A DNA stretch of 64,000 nucleotides, taken from Candidatus Methylacidiphilales bacterium. GTDB lineage: Bacteria; Verrucomicrobiota; Verrucomicrobiia; Methylacidiphilales; JAAUTS01. The stretch is taken from the NCBI GenBank assembly GCA_028713655.1, contig JAQTNW010000003.1, positions 70,477 to 134,476 of the forward strand, written 5' to 3'. The position numbers and the translations under genes were made by a program. The notes beneath the pieces are model-generated. The model was not told the origin of the DNA and did no database searches. It saw only the letters and a program-made list of their open reading frames with translations. This document shows positions 7,879 through 15,628 of this stretch, in pieces (the first letter of the stretch is position 1; each line of letters begins with the position of its first letter).

Positions 7879-8412
7879 ATGAAAGCAATCCCGGCATTCT
7901 TATTTTTCTTATCCATTACCACTATGAACAATATGGCCCAAACCCAATCCCTCTATGACCTTCAGGTCAAAACCCTCGAAGGCGAAACGAAAAATCTGGC
8001 CGACTACAAAGGCAAAGTGGCCTTGGTGGTCAATGTCGCCTCCAAATGCGGCTTTACCAAGCAATACACCGGATTGGAAAAACTTTACAACGACTACAAG
8101 GACAAGGGATTCGTCCTCCTGGCCTTTCCTTCAAACGATTTTGGAGGGCAGGAGCCCGGGTCACCTGCGGAAATCCGCCAGTTTTGCACCAGCAAATTCA
8201 ACGTCACCTTCCCGATGTTTGAAAAGGTAAAAACCAAGGGCGATGGCCAGAGCCCGGTTTACCAATTTTTGACCGCTACCCAGCCCGCGCCGAAATGGAA
8301 CTTCACCAAGTATCTCATCGATAAGGAAGGGCATGTCCTGTCTTCCTACCCGAGTCCCGTGACACCTGAAGACGCGAAATTGCGCGCGGCCATTGAGGCT
8401 GCTCTGAAGTGA
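7879..8412 (+). CDS. Glutathione peroxidase family protein, exported
   Basis: The product has 177 residues from ATG 7879 (181 from ATG 7867). An N-terminal hydrophobic segment ending near MAQT looks like a signal peptide, pointing to the periplasm. The thioredoxin-fold peroxidase motifs are present: NVASKCGFTKQY with the peroxidatic Cys (Cys, not selenocysteine), FPSNDFGGQEPGS with the catalytic Gln, and KWNFTKYLID with the catalytic Trp/Asn. It should reduce peroxides with thioredoxin or thiols. It stands alone; the upstream 200 bases are degenerate repeat-type sequence. Confidence 0.92.
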   Translation: MKAIPAFLFFLSITTMNNMAQTQSLYDLQVKTLEGETKNLADYKGKVALVVNVASKCGFTKQYTGLEKLYNDYKDKGFVLLAFPSNDFGGQEPGSPAEIRQFCTSKFNVTFPMFEKVKTKGDGQSPVYQFLTATQPAPKWNFTKYLIDKEGHVLSSYPSPVTPEDAKLRAAIEAALK

Positions 8413-8454
8413 AGCATTGGTTTCGCGCCAAGCTCTCAAAGTCGCAAAGGGGCA

Positions 8455-8660
8455 GTTTTTGAACCACGGATAAACACGGATTTACACAGATAAGAAAAAT
8501 ACTCGCACAGAGGCGCGGAGAGCGCAGAGAATTGAGGTTTAAAACATTTGGGACAGAATGGATTGTGTGTTGGTTGCTTTAACCCCTCAAAATGCGTTTT
8601 GCATTTTTTTGCGGGCTTTGCGTACTTGGCGCGAAACGGGCATTTGCGTTTATCTGCGCG
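8455..8660. repeat. Degenerate intergenic repeats (8413-8756)
   Basis: The 344-base gap between the peroxidase and the DUF486 gene holds low-complexity sequence, not a gene. A 10-base-period run based on CACGGATAAA/CACGGATTTA occurs at about 8463-8490, an 8-base-period run (GCACAGAG, GCGCGGAG, AGCGCAGA) at 8503-8528, and a TTTTGCG/GCGCGAAAC-type stretch at 8580-8680. Related sequence lies at 7770-7850, 12800-12860 and 44400-44460. Confidence 0.5.
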
Positions 8661-8756
8661 ATCTGCGGTTAAAAGGGTTTTTTCTTGGTGGCTTTGTGCG
8701 AGGAACTGCGCTGAAAGTGCTGAATTTAACAAACCGGACGGCAGAGTTTTTTGATT

Positions 8757-9098
8757 ATGAGAGCTGGAATGAGCGCCATTTTTCTCCTGATTTGCTCGAA
8801 CGTCTTTATGACCTTCGCGTGGTACGGGCACCTGAAAAACTTTTCCTCCAAACCCTGGTACATTGCGGCAGCGCTGTGTTGGGGAATTGCGTTCTTTGAA
8901 TACATTTTCCAGGTGCCGGCCAATCGGATTGGTTACACCACCTACAGCCTGCCGCAATTGAAAATCATCCAGGAAGTGGTCACACTCAGCGTCTTTGTCC
9001 CATTTTCGATGTACTACGTGAATCAACCGTTGAAATGGGATTATCTCTGGGCAGGGCTCTGTCTTCTCGGTGCGGTTTATTTCATGTTCCGGGCCTAA
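8757..9098 (+). CDS. DMT-superfamily small membrane protein (DUF486)
   Basis: The product has 113 residues and four hydrophobic segments. It matches DUF486 almost end to end (FMTFAWYGHLK, EYIFQVPANRIGY, LPQLKIIQEVVTLSVF, DYLWAGLCLLGAVYFMFRA). The family resembles small drug/metabolite exporters but has no firm substrate. ATG 8757 is preferred over TTG 8751. The stop codon TAA is the first three bases of a palindrome-ended repeat. Confidence 0.85.
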   Translation: MRAGMSAIFLLICSNVFMTFAWYGHLKNFSSKPWYIAAALCWGIAFFEYIFQVPANRIGYTTYSLPQLKIIQEVVTLSVFVPFSMYYVNQPLKWDYLWAGLCLLGAVYFMFRA

Positions 9099-9208
9099 CC
9101 CGGATGTTTCACAGCTTCAGAAAACCCCTACAAAGTTTCCAGGCCCCAAAGCGGGGCAGAAACAGGAGTGCAAGGACATCCGGGTTATAAGCAAAACCGC
9201 CTGAATGG
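9096..9208 (+). repeat. Palindrome-ended element starting at a stop codon, copy 1
   Basis: A perfect 12-bp inverted pair, TAACCCGGATGT (9096-9107) and ACATCCGGGTTA (9176-9187), encloses about 68 bases and is followed by AGCAAAACCGCCTGAATGG. The first TAA is the stop codon of the DUF486 gene. A homologous copy on the other strand is at 41982-42136 and again begins at a stop codon. Confidence 0.75.
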
Positions 9209-9290
9209 AGAGATTTTTCATGACGGGTGTGAAATAAGCAGGCTAAGAAGTCTTTCCGGGGCCAAAAATCCGTGCTATGGTTTTTCTTTT

Positions 9291-10112
9291 ATGGGTACAT
9301 GGGTCTATGATTTATTGTTTTGCAGCGGGCTTGTCCTACTCGCGCTGGCCTGTTTCCAATCGGAACGGAACTGGGTGCGTCGAACGGGTCTGTGGCTGAT
9401 CTTTGCCAGCATCGGCATGGGAGTCTGGTTCCTGACCCACAGTATCGCTCTCATGCTCGGCGCCGTGGCGGCGTGGTTTATTGTGCCCGTGGGCCAGGCC
9501 ATGTATTTTTCCAGGAAATTGCGCTTTTCGCGCCAGCGCCAGTTGAATCCCGGCCGCCTCGACCCCGTGGAATTTGAAGACCTGGGTTCCCTGACAACCG
9601 ATTTGCGCAACGTCGATTTTGTCATGGATGCGGACTACCGGCTGGAACCGTCCCCCATTGAGCAGGGCTTTCGCCTGTTCCGGCATCGAAGCGAGCTTTT
9701 GTATGCGGCGATCGCCATTGTGCATCAGGGGCCCATGAGCCTGTATTATGCGATGATCCTCACGCCGGGCGCCGAGGGGGCCATTTGGATGACCTGGGAT
9801 TATCCGTTGGCGTACGGCTTGAAAATGCCGCCTCACTTTAAAATTTACCGTTGCCTGGACGCCCGTTCGGCGGAGGAATTGCTGGCCCAGCACCGCGAAT
9901 TTTTGAAAATCAACGAAGTCGTGCCGTCGCCTGACGCGCCGGTGCAGGAAGCGGGGCATTTTTTCGACGACCTGTTCAAGGCGACCATCCAGCACAATTT
10001 GAATATCGGTCTTTTGCAACAATTCAAAAATTCCGAGGACGAGGTTGCCTACAGTTGGCGCGGAACTTTTTTCATTTCCTGGCAGGTGCTGGTTGAGCTC
10101 ATCCGGGGCTGA
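9291..10112 (+). CDS. Membrane-anchored hypothetical protein
   Basis: The product has 273 residues from ATG 9291. Hydrophobic segments lie at about 4-21, 31-48 and 50-68, followed by a soluble domain of about 200 residues (KLRFSRQRQLNPGRLDPVEF, LYYAMILTPGAEGAIWMTWDYP, AEELLAQHREFLKINEVVPSPD). I do not recognise the soluble domain. The start was placed here because the upstream frame is repeat-derived sequence, including the palindromic element. It probably acts at the inner membrane facing the cytoplasm. Heptamer-period sequence begins two bases after the stop codon. Confidence 0.6.
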   Translation: MGTWVYDLLFCSGLVLLALACFQSERNWVRRTGLWLIFASIGMGVWFLTHSIALMLGAVAAWFIVPVGQAMYFSRKLRFSRQRQLNPGRLDPVEFEDLGSLTTDLRNVDFVMDADYRLEPSPIEQGFRLFRHRSELLYAAIAIVHQGPMSLYYAMILTPGAEGAIWMTWDYPLAYGLKMPPHFKIYRCLDARSAEELLAQHREFLKINEVVPSPDAPVQEAGHFFDDLFKATIQHNLNIGLLQQFKNSEDEVAYSWRGTFFISWQVLVELIRG

Positions 10113-10113
10113 A

Positions 10114-10141
10114 TTCAAGTTTAAGGTTTTAAGTTTTAAGC
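10114..10141. repeat. Heptamer-period sequence and 10113-10409 gap
   Basis: Units of the TTTAAGT type at 7-base spacing follow directly after the stop codon at 10112. The rest of the gap has the second copy of the 24-base repeat at 10241-10264 and CCTGTTGATCCTGT-like repeats near 10305-10330. No gene is seen. Confidence 0.55.
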
Positions 10142-10409
10142 AGCTTCCATCCCCGATAGGCATCAAGGCAGGCTGCGGTTAAAAATATGTCTTTGCGTGT
10201 TCACATTCCGGATGAATCCGTCCTTTGACGGATGTCTTTCCGCTCGCGACGAATGTCGGAGTTCACTCGCGATGCATATCGGAAGTTGCGGCAAGTTCCC
10301 GATCCTGTAAATCCTGTTGATCCTGTCCCAAAATGTATTGTGTATTGAAGTTTCCTGCCTTCGCGCGTTGGTTGCCGGACGATGGTGGGCAGGCAAGTTT
10401 TAAAATAGT

Positions 10410-10438
10410 TTGACAAAAGTATGTAAAAATATACCATT
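10410..10438 (+). promoter_or_regulatory. Possible promoter/operator of the MazF-type pair
   Basis: TTGACA at 10410-10415 is followed by an A/T-rich stretch containing GTATG...ATAC half-sites just before the ATG at 10444. The -35 is perfect, but the -10 is weak (TATACC, short spacing). Autoregulation by the antitoxin at the GTAT/ATAC arms is inference from how such pairs usually work. Confidence 0.35.
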
Positions 10439-10443
10439 GAAGT

Positions 10444-10716
10444 ATGGAGAAATACAAATATTCGGATACCACCGTCAAGCTGGAGTCTTCGGTTGTCCGT
10501 GATGCGGCGGCGGTATTGGAGCCGGGCCAGACCCTCACCTCCTATGTGAGGGACGTGGTGTATCGCGACGTGAAACGGCGTCGCCTGAAACAGGCGGCGC
10601 GCACGTACCGGGATTTTCTCGCGGGGAATCCCGAGGAACGCGCGGAGCTGGACGCGTGGGAAAGCGCGGACTTGGCCTCCCCTCCAAAATCAAGCAAACA
10701 GACTTCCCGTAAATGA
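10444..10716 (+). CDS. Antitoxin of a MazF-type toxin-antitoxin pair
   Basis: The product has 90 residues. The N-terminal half (KYSDTTVKLESSVVRDAAAVL, QTLTSYVRDVVYRDVKRR) has the beta-helix-helix shape of a ribbon-helix-helix DNA-binding protein. The C-terminal half is charged and probably wraps the toxin. Its stop overlaps the toxin start by four bases (ATGA), the usual translational coupling. It should bind its own promoter and neutralise the partner. Confidence 0.8.
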   Translation: MEKYKYSDTTVKLESSVVRDAAAVLEPGQTLTSYVRDVVYRDVKRRRLKQAARTYRDFLAGNPEERAELDAWESADLASPPKSSKQTSRK

Positions 10717-11039
10717 CGCGCGGCAGCATCGTCTGGGTCAATCTGAAGGACGCAACGCCACCGGAATTCGGCAAGACACGGCCGGGCCTTGTCATTTCCA
10801 ACACGGAAGCCAACGAGGCATTGGCTTCGGTTGTTGTCATTCCCATTTCCACCAAGCCTGGAATCATCTGGCCGTTGCGGCTGGCCATGCCCCGGATTGC
10901 GGGCATGAAGCCCGGTTTTCTGGTGCTGCCCGGCATCCGACAGGTGAGCAAAACCCGATTGGAACAAATCGCGGGCGATGTGCAGGAGGATTTTCTGAAC
11001 GACGTGGAAGAGGCGCTTGAGGCTTACTTAAGAGATTAG
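10713..11039 (+). CDS. MazF/PemK-family mRNA interferase toxin
   Basis: The product has 108 residues. The start TRGSIVWVNLKDATPPEFGKTRPGLVIS matches the MazF/PemK fold (RGDIWxVxLxPxxGxExxKxRPxxVIS). The conserved Arg of KTRPGLVIS and the IPISTKP loop, both part of the RNA cleavage site, are present. It has full length for the family with no obvious lesion. It should cut mRNA when not bound by its antitoxin. Confidence 0.88.
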   Translation: MTRGSIVWVNLKDATPPEFGKTRPGLVISNTEANEALASVVVIPISTKPGIIWPLRLAMPRIAGMKPGFLVLPGIRQVSKTRLEQIAGDVQEDFLNDVEEALEAYLRD

Positions 11040-11197
11040 CAGGGATTCGAGGCCCCCGTCCGGCAGATGGCGATCCACCCCTTAATAGAGGAGAGGCAGC
11101 ACACCCCGAAGCGCTTCGCTTTCTGCCCCTCTTGATAGAGGGGATTGGGCCTCCTAATGAACAGATGTGACAAGATGTTGAGATCTAGAATGTTAGT

Positions 11198-11275
11198 TAA
11201 AACGCCAACGGCGTTTCGTACTTCAGCCCAGGGTTGCGACGCCGAAGCCTAGCGAAGGCGGGAGCTACCCTGGGT
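11198..11275 (+). repeat. Dispersed AGCCCAGGGTTGC repeat, copy 2, in a gene-free gap
   Basis: The gap 11040-11365 has no supported gene. It holds the second copy of the repeat at 6920-6960: GCCAACGGCGTT, then TCAGCCCAGGGTTGCGACG, then the inverted partner CTACCCTGGGT at about 11260-11275, so the core can form an AGCCCAGGGT/ACCCTGGGT hairpin. Upstream, at about 11080-11150, are two related CCCCT...AGAGGGGA-like pieces. Confidence 0.5.
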
Positions 11276-11365
11276 AAAATAAAAAATCGTTCCGAACCCT
11301 GAAAGCGGCTCCGTCCGCCTCTTAAGCAAGCCCTGGGGTGCCCTAACTTGTGACGTGATCCGCCG

Positions 11366-11665
11366 TTGTCCGGCAGCCGGACTATGGCGGGACAAGCAAG
11401 CACATCCCTCCATTTAAACCTCTGGCTGTCTTCCCCGGAAATGGCCATTCGACGGGTACAGGAGCGGGTCAAAAAGGGCGGGCACCACGTCCCGGCGGCA
11501 GACATTCGACGCCGATACGGGCGCAGCCTCGTTCATGCAGTGGAAGATTACCTGCCCTTGGCAGATAGCTGGACAGTTTGGAGCAGTGAAGCCAACCCTC
11601 CAAAATTGCTGGCTTCCTCAGGGCGGAACGATCTAACCTCAGTAAGGAAGCAGATTGGTTTATGA
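11366..11665 (+). pseudogene. C-terminal remnant of a zeta-toxin-like kinase
   Basis: From about residue 15 the frame reads LHLNLWLSSPEMAIRRVQER, then GGHHVPAADIRRRYGRSL, then YLPLADSWTVWSSEANPPKL. This matches the C-terminal third of zeta-toxin-like P-loop ATPases (xRVxxRVxxGGHxVPxxxIxRRxxRSLxN...LPLADxW). The P-loop and the N-terminal two thirds are missing; repeat-type DNA sits where they should be. Only about 85 residues are real homology. The stop overlaps the next small gene as ATGA, so coupling is kept although the toxin is not functional. Confidence 0.7.
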
Positions 11666-11817
11666 TCAAGCCCTTGAATCCAAAACAGCGAAAAAAGGCG
11701 GTGTCCCAGGAGCCGCTTTTCGTCAAGCGCGCCCGCCGTGCCATGCTTCGCGCCGCCCGTAACGTTGCGGCGGAAAACAAACGACTCGGGCTGCCCCTGA
11801 TCGTGTCCAAAGGCTGA
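11662..11817 (+). CDS. Small basic protein coupled to the zeta-like remnant
   Basis: The product has 51 residues: an N-terminal MIKPLNPKQRKKAV, then KRARRAMLRAARNVAAENKR and a C-terminal LGLPLIVSKG. The pattern AARNxxxxxKRxGxPxxV resembles short antitoxin-like proteins found next to zeta-type genes, but usually the sequence goes on (VWRDGKV), which is absent. It starts at ATG 11662, overlapping the upstream stop as ATGA. The function is inference from position. Confidence 0.5.
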   Translation: MIKPLNPKQRKKAVSQEPLFVKRARRAMLRAARNVAAENKRLGLPLIVSKG

Positions 11818-11884
11818 GGGGGCGGGGCGGAATGCTGAATTCCTAGCGGCATGATATATCAGAAGCCCATAATTCCATTCGACG

Positions 11885-12046
11885 ATGATTTATTTATTCC
11901 CCAACGATGACGATGCCGCGCAGCCTACAGCCCATCCGAAACCAGATATCATGGCGCAATTGAAGGAAGTGTGGGGCGACCGTGTGTTTTCGATGAAAGA
12001 AGCAAGGGCCATGCGGGAGGCTGAATTGGAAGGTGAGGAAGGGTGA
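11885..12046 (+). CDS. Small acidic protein, 53 residues, possible antitoxin fragment
   Basis: The frame reads MIYLFPNDDDAAQPTAHPKP, then DIMAQLKEVWGDRVFSMKEA and a C-terminal RAMREAELEGEEG. The helical, acidic tail is typical of small antitoxin-like proteins. Its TGA overlaps the GTG start of the following ubiE/menG gene, suggesting translational coupling. I do not recognise the family; a degraded remnant is possible. Confidence 0.4.
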   Translation: MIYLFPNDDDAAQPTAHPKPDIMAQLKEVWGDRVFSMKEARAMREAELEGEEG

Positions 12047-12771
12047 TTGATTGCCCGGAAACGAATCCCACGGACTCCCCGCGCGACCCGGGCCGGGTGC
12101 GCGAGATGTTCGGAAAAATATCCGGGCCGTACGATTGCATCAACCGCCTGTTCAGTTGCTGGGTCGATCTCTGGTGGAGGCATTGTCTTGTCAGTGATGT
12201 GAGACGGGCGCATCCGGAGCTTGTATTGGACCTCGCCACCGGCAGCGGTGATGTGGCACTGCTGCTGGAGCGGAAGGGGATGAAAACCATTGGCCTGGAT
12301 TTTTGCCTGCCCATGCTGGAGCAATCCAGAAGGAAAGGATTCGGCCGCCTGGCGGCCGGGGATGCCCTCAAAATGCCGTTTCAGGAAAATACATTCGACG
12401 CGGTGACGATTGCGTTCGGGTTCCGCAATTTTGCCGATTATCCGGCGGGCTTGCGTGAAATCCGCAGGGTATTGAAGCCAGGAGGCAGATTGCTCATTTT
12501 GGAGTTCACCGATCCGGCGGCGTGGTTCCGCCCGGTTTATTATTTTTATCTCAGCCGGATCATGCCGGTGCTTGCCGGATGGATCAGCCGGAACGGAGCG
12601 GCGTACAATTACCTGGCCAGCAGCGTCCAAAAATTTCCAACCGCGAGCTCTTTGGGGATTCAAATGGAATCGGAAGGGTATCGGGATGTGGGCTGGCGCA
12701 AACTGGCTCCGGGCATCGTGGCCATCCACAGAGGGGAAAAATCCCCTTGTCTCGAAGACAAGGAGTTTTAA
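12043..12771 (+). CDS. menG: Demethylmenaquinone/ubiquinone methyltransferase (UbiE/MenG)
   Basis: The product has 242 residues from GTG 12043. It matches the UbiE family: FGKISGPYDCINRLFS, SAM-binding LVLDLATGSGDVALLL, the family signature IAFGFRNFADYPAGLREIRR, VLKPGGRLLILEF, then KFPTASSLGIQM. It performs the last C-methylation of the quinone ring at the membrane surface. No other quinone gene is next to it. The stop codon sits inside a heptamer-period stretch (about 12765-12785), so the last residues (CLEDKEF) may be repeat-derived. Confidence 0.9.
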   Translation: MIDCPETNPTDSPRDPGRVREMFGKISGPYDCINRLFSCWVDLWWRHCLVSDVRRAHPELVLDLATGSGDVALLLERKGMKTIGLDFCLPMLEQSRRKGFGRLAAGDALKMPFQENTFDAVTIAFGFRNFADYPAGLREIRRVLKPGGRLLILEFTDPAAWFRPVYYFYLSRIMPVLAGWISRNGAAYNYLASSVQKFPTASSLGIQMESEGYRDVGWRKLAPGIVAIHRGEKSPCLEDKEF

Positions 12772-12929
12772 GTGTTAAGCCGAAAGAATGTGCTGCTTCT
12801 AACCTTTTGCGTCTTTTGCGCTTTTTTGCGGCTAAATCCAGTTTCCGGCCTTTTTCTGCGTCTGCGGTGAATGTGCTTATTAAACGCGAGATTGCCAAAC
12901 GCGTGGATGAAATGTAGCACTTAACCTGC

Positions 12930-13697
12930 ATGTCCCAGCATTCTATGGAAACAAAGACACGCTCCTCCATGCCCTCGGGCCAGATTCCAGAACACGGCAG
13001 GGCCTGCCTTTCGGTCGTCATGCCGGTTTACAACGAGGAAAGCACGGTTACGGAAATCGTCCATCGTGTTCTGGAGCAGCCGGAGGTTGCCGAGCTGGTG
13101 ATTGTCGATGATGGCTCCGGCGACGATACCTGGCAAGTGCTTCAGGGGCAGCTTGCGATGGACAAACGGATCCGCCTGTTCCGGCATGAAACCAACCAGG
13201 GCAAGGGCGCGGCGTTGCGCACGGGCTTCAAGGAAGCCCTGGCTCCGGTGGTGCTGGTGCAGGATGCCGACCTGGAATATGATCCTTCCGAGTACAGCAA
13301 ACTACTAGCGCCAATCATAGCGGGCCAGGCTGATGTGGTTTTTGGCTCAAGATTCCAGGGCGCGGGCGCGCACCGGGTCTTGTATTTCTGGCACTATGTG
13401 GGCAACCAGTTCCTGACCCTGGTGTCGAACATGCTGACCAATCTCAACCTGACCGACATGGAAACCTGTTTCAAGGTGTTTCGCCGCGAGGTGATCCAGC
13501 AGATCCGGATTGAGGAGGACCGTTTCGGTTTTGAGCCCGAGATTACCGCCAAGGTGGTGTCGGCGCGTCCGCGCCTGCGGATTTACGAGGTACCGGTTTC
13601 GTATTACGGGCGGACGTACGAAGAGGGAAAAAAGATCGGCTGGCGCGACGGGTTTCGCGCGCTGTGGTGCATTTTGAAGTATAATATTCTAAGGTAA
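12930..13697 (+). CDS. GT2-family glycosyltransferase (dolichyl-phosphate-mannose-synthase-like)
   Basis: The product has 255 residues, GT-A fold. [17 protein letters not shown] opens the domain, [12 protein letters not shown] follows, and [15 protein letters not shown] holds the DXD metal/nucleotide-sugar site. [12 protein letters not shown] and [22 protein letters not shown] are typical of the DPM1-like subgroup that charges a polyprenyl phosphate with a sugar. It has no C-terminal membrane helices. ATG 12930 leaves about 25 extra N-terminal residues; ATG 12945 is possible. It is probably part of the surface-polysaccharide gene set. Confidence 0.88.
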   Translation: MSQHSMETKTRSSMPSGQIPEHGRACLSVVMPVYNEESTVTEIVHRVLEQPEVAELVIVDDGSGDDTWQVLQGQLAMDKRIRLFRHETNQGKGAALRTGFKEALAPVVLVQDADLEYDPSEYSKLLAPIIAGQADVVFGSRFQGAGAHRVLYFWHYVGNQFLTLVSNMLTNLNLTDMETCFKVFRREVIQQIRIEEDRFGFEPEITAKVVSARPRLRIYEVPVSYYGRTYEEGKKIGWRDGFRALWCILKYNILR

Positions 13698-13741
13698 ACA
13701 TAAGACTTAAAATCCGCCGCGATTTCGTTTACAGTTTTGCC

Positions 13742-14191
13742 ATGCCAAAGCGGGAATTGAAGTACCCTCATCAGATAGAAGACTGGCTGAAGGGTTGGGG
13801 AAGGACCCTCAAAAAGCCCGGTAAAATGATTTTGATAGGATCCGGTGCCCTTCTTTGGCATGCGTTCCAGGCCGGCAAAGATATTCCCCTGCCTGAAAAC
13901 AGCATGGATGTGGATCCTATAACAGATGATGAGGAAGTGGCGCTCCTTGGCTACGAAGCTTTGATTGGCAGTGAATTTGAAAAGGCAAACGGGTGGCATG
14001 TGAATCTGATGCCGCGTTCGGTGCTGGGAGAATTCCCGCCGGATTGGGAGTTGCGGGCCACAACAAGGATTTATGGAAATCTTAAGGTGGTCGTTCCTGC
14101 TGTTGCCGACCTGTTGATTCCCAAGTTGAAGCGCGGCGAACCCCGTGATAAACTGCATGCTGAATGGGCGAGAAATCTCAACATGGCCTGA
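13742..14191 (+). CDS. Nucleotidyltransferase-like protein (AbiEii/DUF6036-like)
   Basis: The product has 149 residues. ILIGSGALLWHAF resembles the G-G/S loop of nucleotidyltransferases, and SMDVDPITDD gives the paired acidic residues expected downstream. VPAVADLLIPKLKRGEPRDKLH matches the helix typical of AbiEii/MNT-like stand-alone nucleotidyltransferases that pair with another small protein. The next gene overlaps by 28 bases and is the likely partner. Defence or toxin-antitoxin use is inference. Confidence 0.55.
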   Translation: MPKRELKYPHQIEDWLKGWGRTLKKPGKMILIGSGALLWHAFQAGKDIPLPENSMDVDPITDDEEVALLGYEALIGSEFEKANGWHVNLMPRSVLGEFPPDWELRATTRIYGNLKVVVPAVADLLIPKLKRGEPRDKLHAEWARNLNMA

Positions 14192-14493
14192 CAGCGGCTG
14201 CGACTGCGGACTCTGAAGTTTGGGGATCCTATCCGAACTATCAGGACAGGGCGCGGTATGACTATGCCCGTTTGTTATGGAAAAACCCGCTTGCGCGCAA
14301 GAGATTGCTCGCGCATTGGACAAGCCCGGAGCATCCCCATGCCAAACGATTTGAAAAAAACAGGAAATTGATTGAAGAAATCATTTCCGCCAAAGGCAGT
14401 GATCTGGAAATCGACCTGAGCCTGCGTTCACGCCAATGGAGTTTGCGTGCCCTGGCCCGGGAGATCCCGCCTGTTTTCGGGGACTTCTATTGA
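14164..14493 (+). CDS. Hypothetical partner of the nucleotidyltransferase-like gene
   Basis: The product has 109 residues, soluble, basic and mostly helical (YDYARLLWKNPLARKRLLAHW; KRFEKNRKLIEEIISA; RSRQWSLRALAREIPPVFG). It overlaps the upstream gene by 28 bases in another frame, so the two are translated together. I do not recognise the family. Confidence 0.5.
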   Translation: MGEKSQHGLTAAATADSEVWGSYPNYQDRARYDYARLLWKNPLARKRLLAHWTSPEHPHAKRFEKNRKLIEEIISAKGSDLEIDLSLRSRQWSLRALAREIPPVFGDFY

Positions 14494-14531
14494 GGTCTTG
14501 AAGCCTGCCATTTTTCTGATAGTCCTCAAGG

Positions 14532-15587
14532 ATGTCTCTTGTTTTGGTGACCGGTTCGGCCGGTTTGATCGGGTCGGAAACCTGCAAGCGTTTTCACGGT
14601 GAAGGATTTGAAGTGCTGGGCATGGACAATGACATGCGTTCCTACTTCTTTGGCCAGGGGGCCTCGACTTCGTCCACGCGCGAAAAGCTGGAAAAACAGC
14701 TCAAACACTACCGGCATCGCACCATTGACATCCGCGACCGTGAGGCCGTTGAAGCCCTCCTCAAGGAACTGGGCCGGGGTCTGGACTTGATTGTGCATAC
14801 GGCGGCCCAGCCAAGCCATGATTGGGCGGCCAAGGAGCCGCACACCGACTTTGGCGTCAATGCCATCGGGACTCTTAATCTTCTCGAAGCGGCCCGCCGA
14901 CATTGCCCCGAAGCCCCGTTTATTTTCACGAGCACGAACAAGGTGTATGGCGATACCCCGAACCGGTTGCCTCTTGTGGAAAAAGAAAAACGTTGGGAAT
15001 TGGATGAGAGCCATCCTTACGGAGCACACGGGATTGACGAGAGCATGTCGATCGACCAGACCAAGCATTCCCTCTTTGGCGCGAGCAAGGTCGCGGCGGA
15101 TGTTCTGGTCCAGGAATATGGCCGCTATTTTGGAATGAAAACCGTCTGTTTCCGGGGAGGTTGTCTGACTGGACCGGCGCATGCGGGAACGGAACTGCAC
15201 GGGTTCCTGGCCTATCTCATGAAATGTACGGTTTCAGGAAAACCGTATCGTGTTTTTGGATATGGAGGAAAACAGGTGCGGGACAACATCCACAGCCACG
15301 ACCTGGTGGAGGCGTTCTGGCGGTTTTTTAAAGCGCCCAAGAGCGGGGAGGTGTACAACATGGGCGGGAGCCGGCATTCGAATTGTTCCATGCTGGAGGC
15401 CATAGAACTCTGCCAGCAGATCAGCGGAAAAAAACTGGACTGGACCTATTTGGAAGACAACCGGATCGGGGATCATATCTGGTGGATCAGCGATGTGCGC
15501 AAATTCCAGTCCCACTATCCCGGGTGGCGCTACAAGTATGGACTGCGGCAGATTCTGGAGGAAATTCATGCTGCGTGCGTGGAGTAG
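14532..15587 (+). CDS. NAD-dependent sugar epimerase/dehydratase (CDP-paratose 2-epimerase-like)
   Basis: The product has 351 residues, SDR extended family. The NAD-binding [14 protein letters not shown] is at 8-21 and [11 protein letters not shown] is the strand-4 motif. The catalytic region reads STNKVYGD, then [11 protein letters not shown], so the position of the usual YxxxK Tyr holds Phe; close relatives I remember share this. [20 protein letters not shown] and [13 protein letters not shown] match the CDP-tyvelose/paratose 2-epimerase-like subgroup. It supplies a nucleotide sugar for the glycan. A four-helix-bundle cassette separates it from the second epimerase at 16026. Confidence 0.85.
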   Translation: MSLVLVTGSAGLIGSETCKRFHGEGFEVLGMDNDMRSYFFGQGASTSSTREKLEKQLKHYRHRTIDIRDREAVEALLKELGRGLDLIVHTAAQPSHDWAAKEPHTDFGVNAIGTLNLLEAARRHCPEAPFIFTSTNKVYGDTPNRLPLVEKEKRWELDESHPYGAHGIDESMSIDQTKHSLFGASKVAADVLVQEYGRYFGMKTVCFRGGCLTGPAHAGTELHGFLAYLMKCTVSGKPYRVFGYGGKQVRDNIHSHDLVEAFWRFFKAPKSGEVYNMGGSRHSNCSMLEAIELCQQISGKKLDWTYLEDNRIGDHIWWISDVRKFQSHYPGWRYKYGLRQILEEIHAACVE

Positions 15588-15628
15588 AGGCACGGTGCGG
15601 AGAGCGTGGGGCATGGAGCAGTAACGAA
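15577..15628. repeat. Heptamer array upstream of the four-helix-bundle gene
   Basis: Degenerate 7-base units of the GCATGGA/GCGTGGG type run up to the ATG at 15629. The reverse complement of the same unit family (ACCTTGC, TCCAAGC) lies just after the gene at about 15990-16008, so the gene is bracketed by inverted arrays. Confidence 0.6.

Noticed and set aside
9336..10166. Minus-strand open frame of about 276 residues opposite the membrane protein at 9291
   Set aside because: The plus-strand gene has proper membrane segments; the antisense frame is basic, His/Arg-rich and without motifs.
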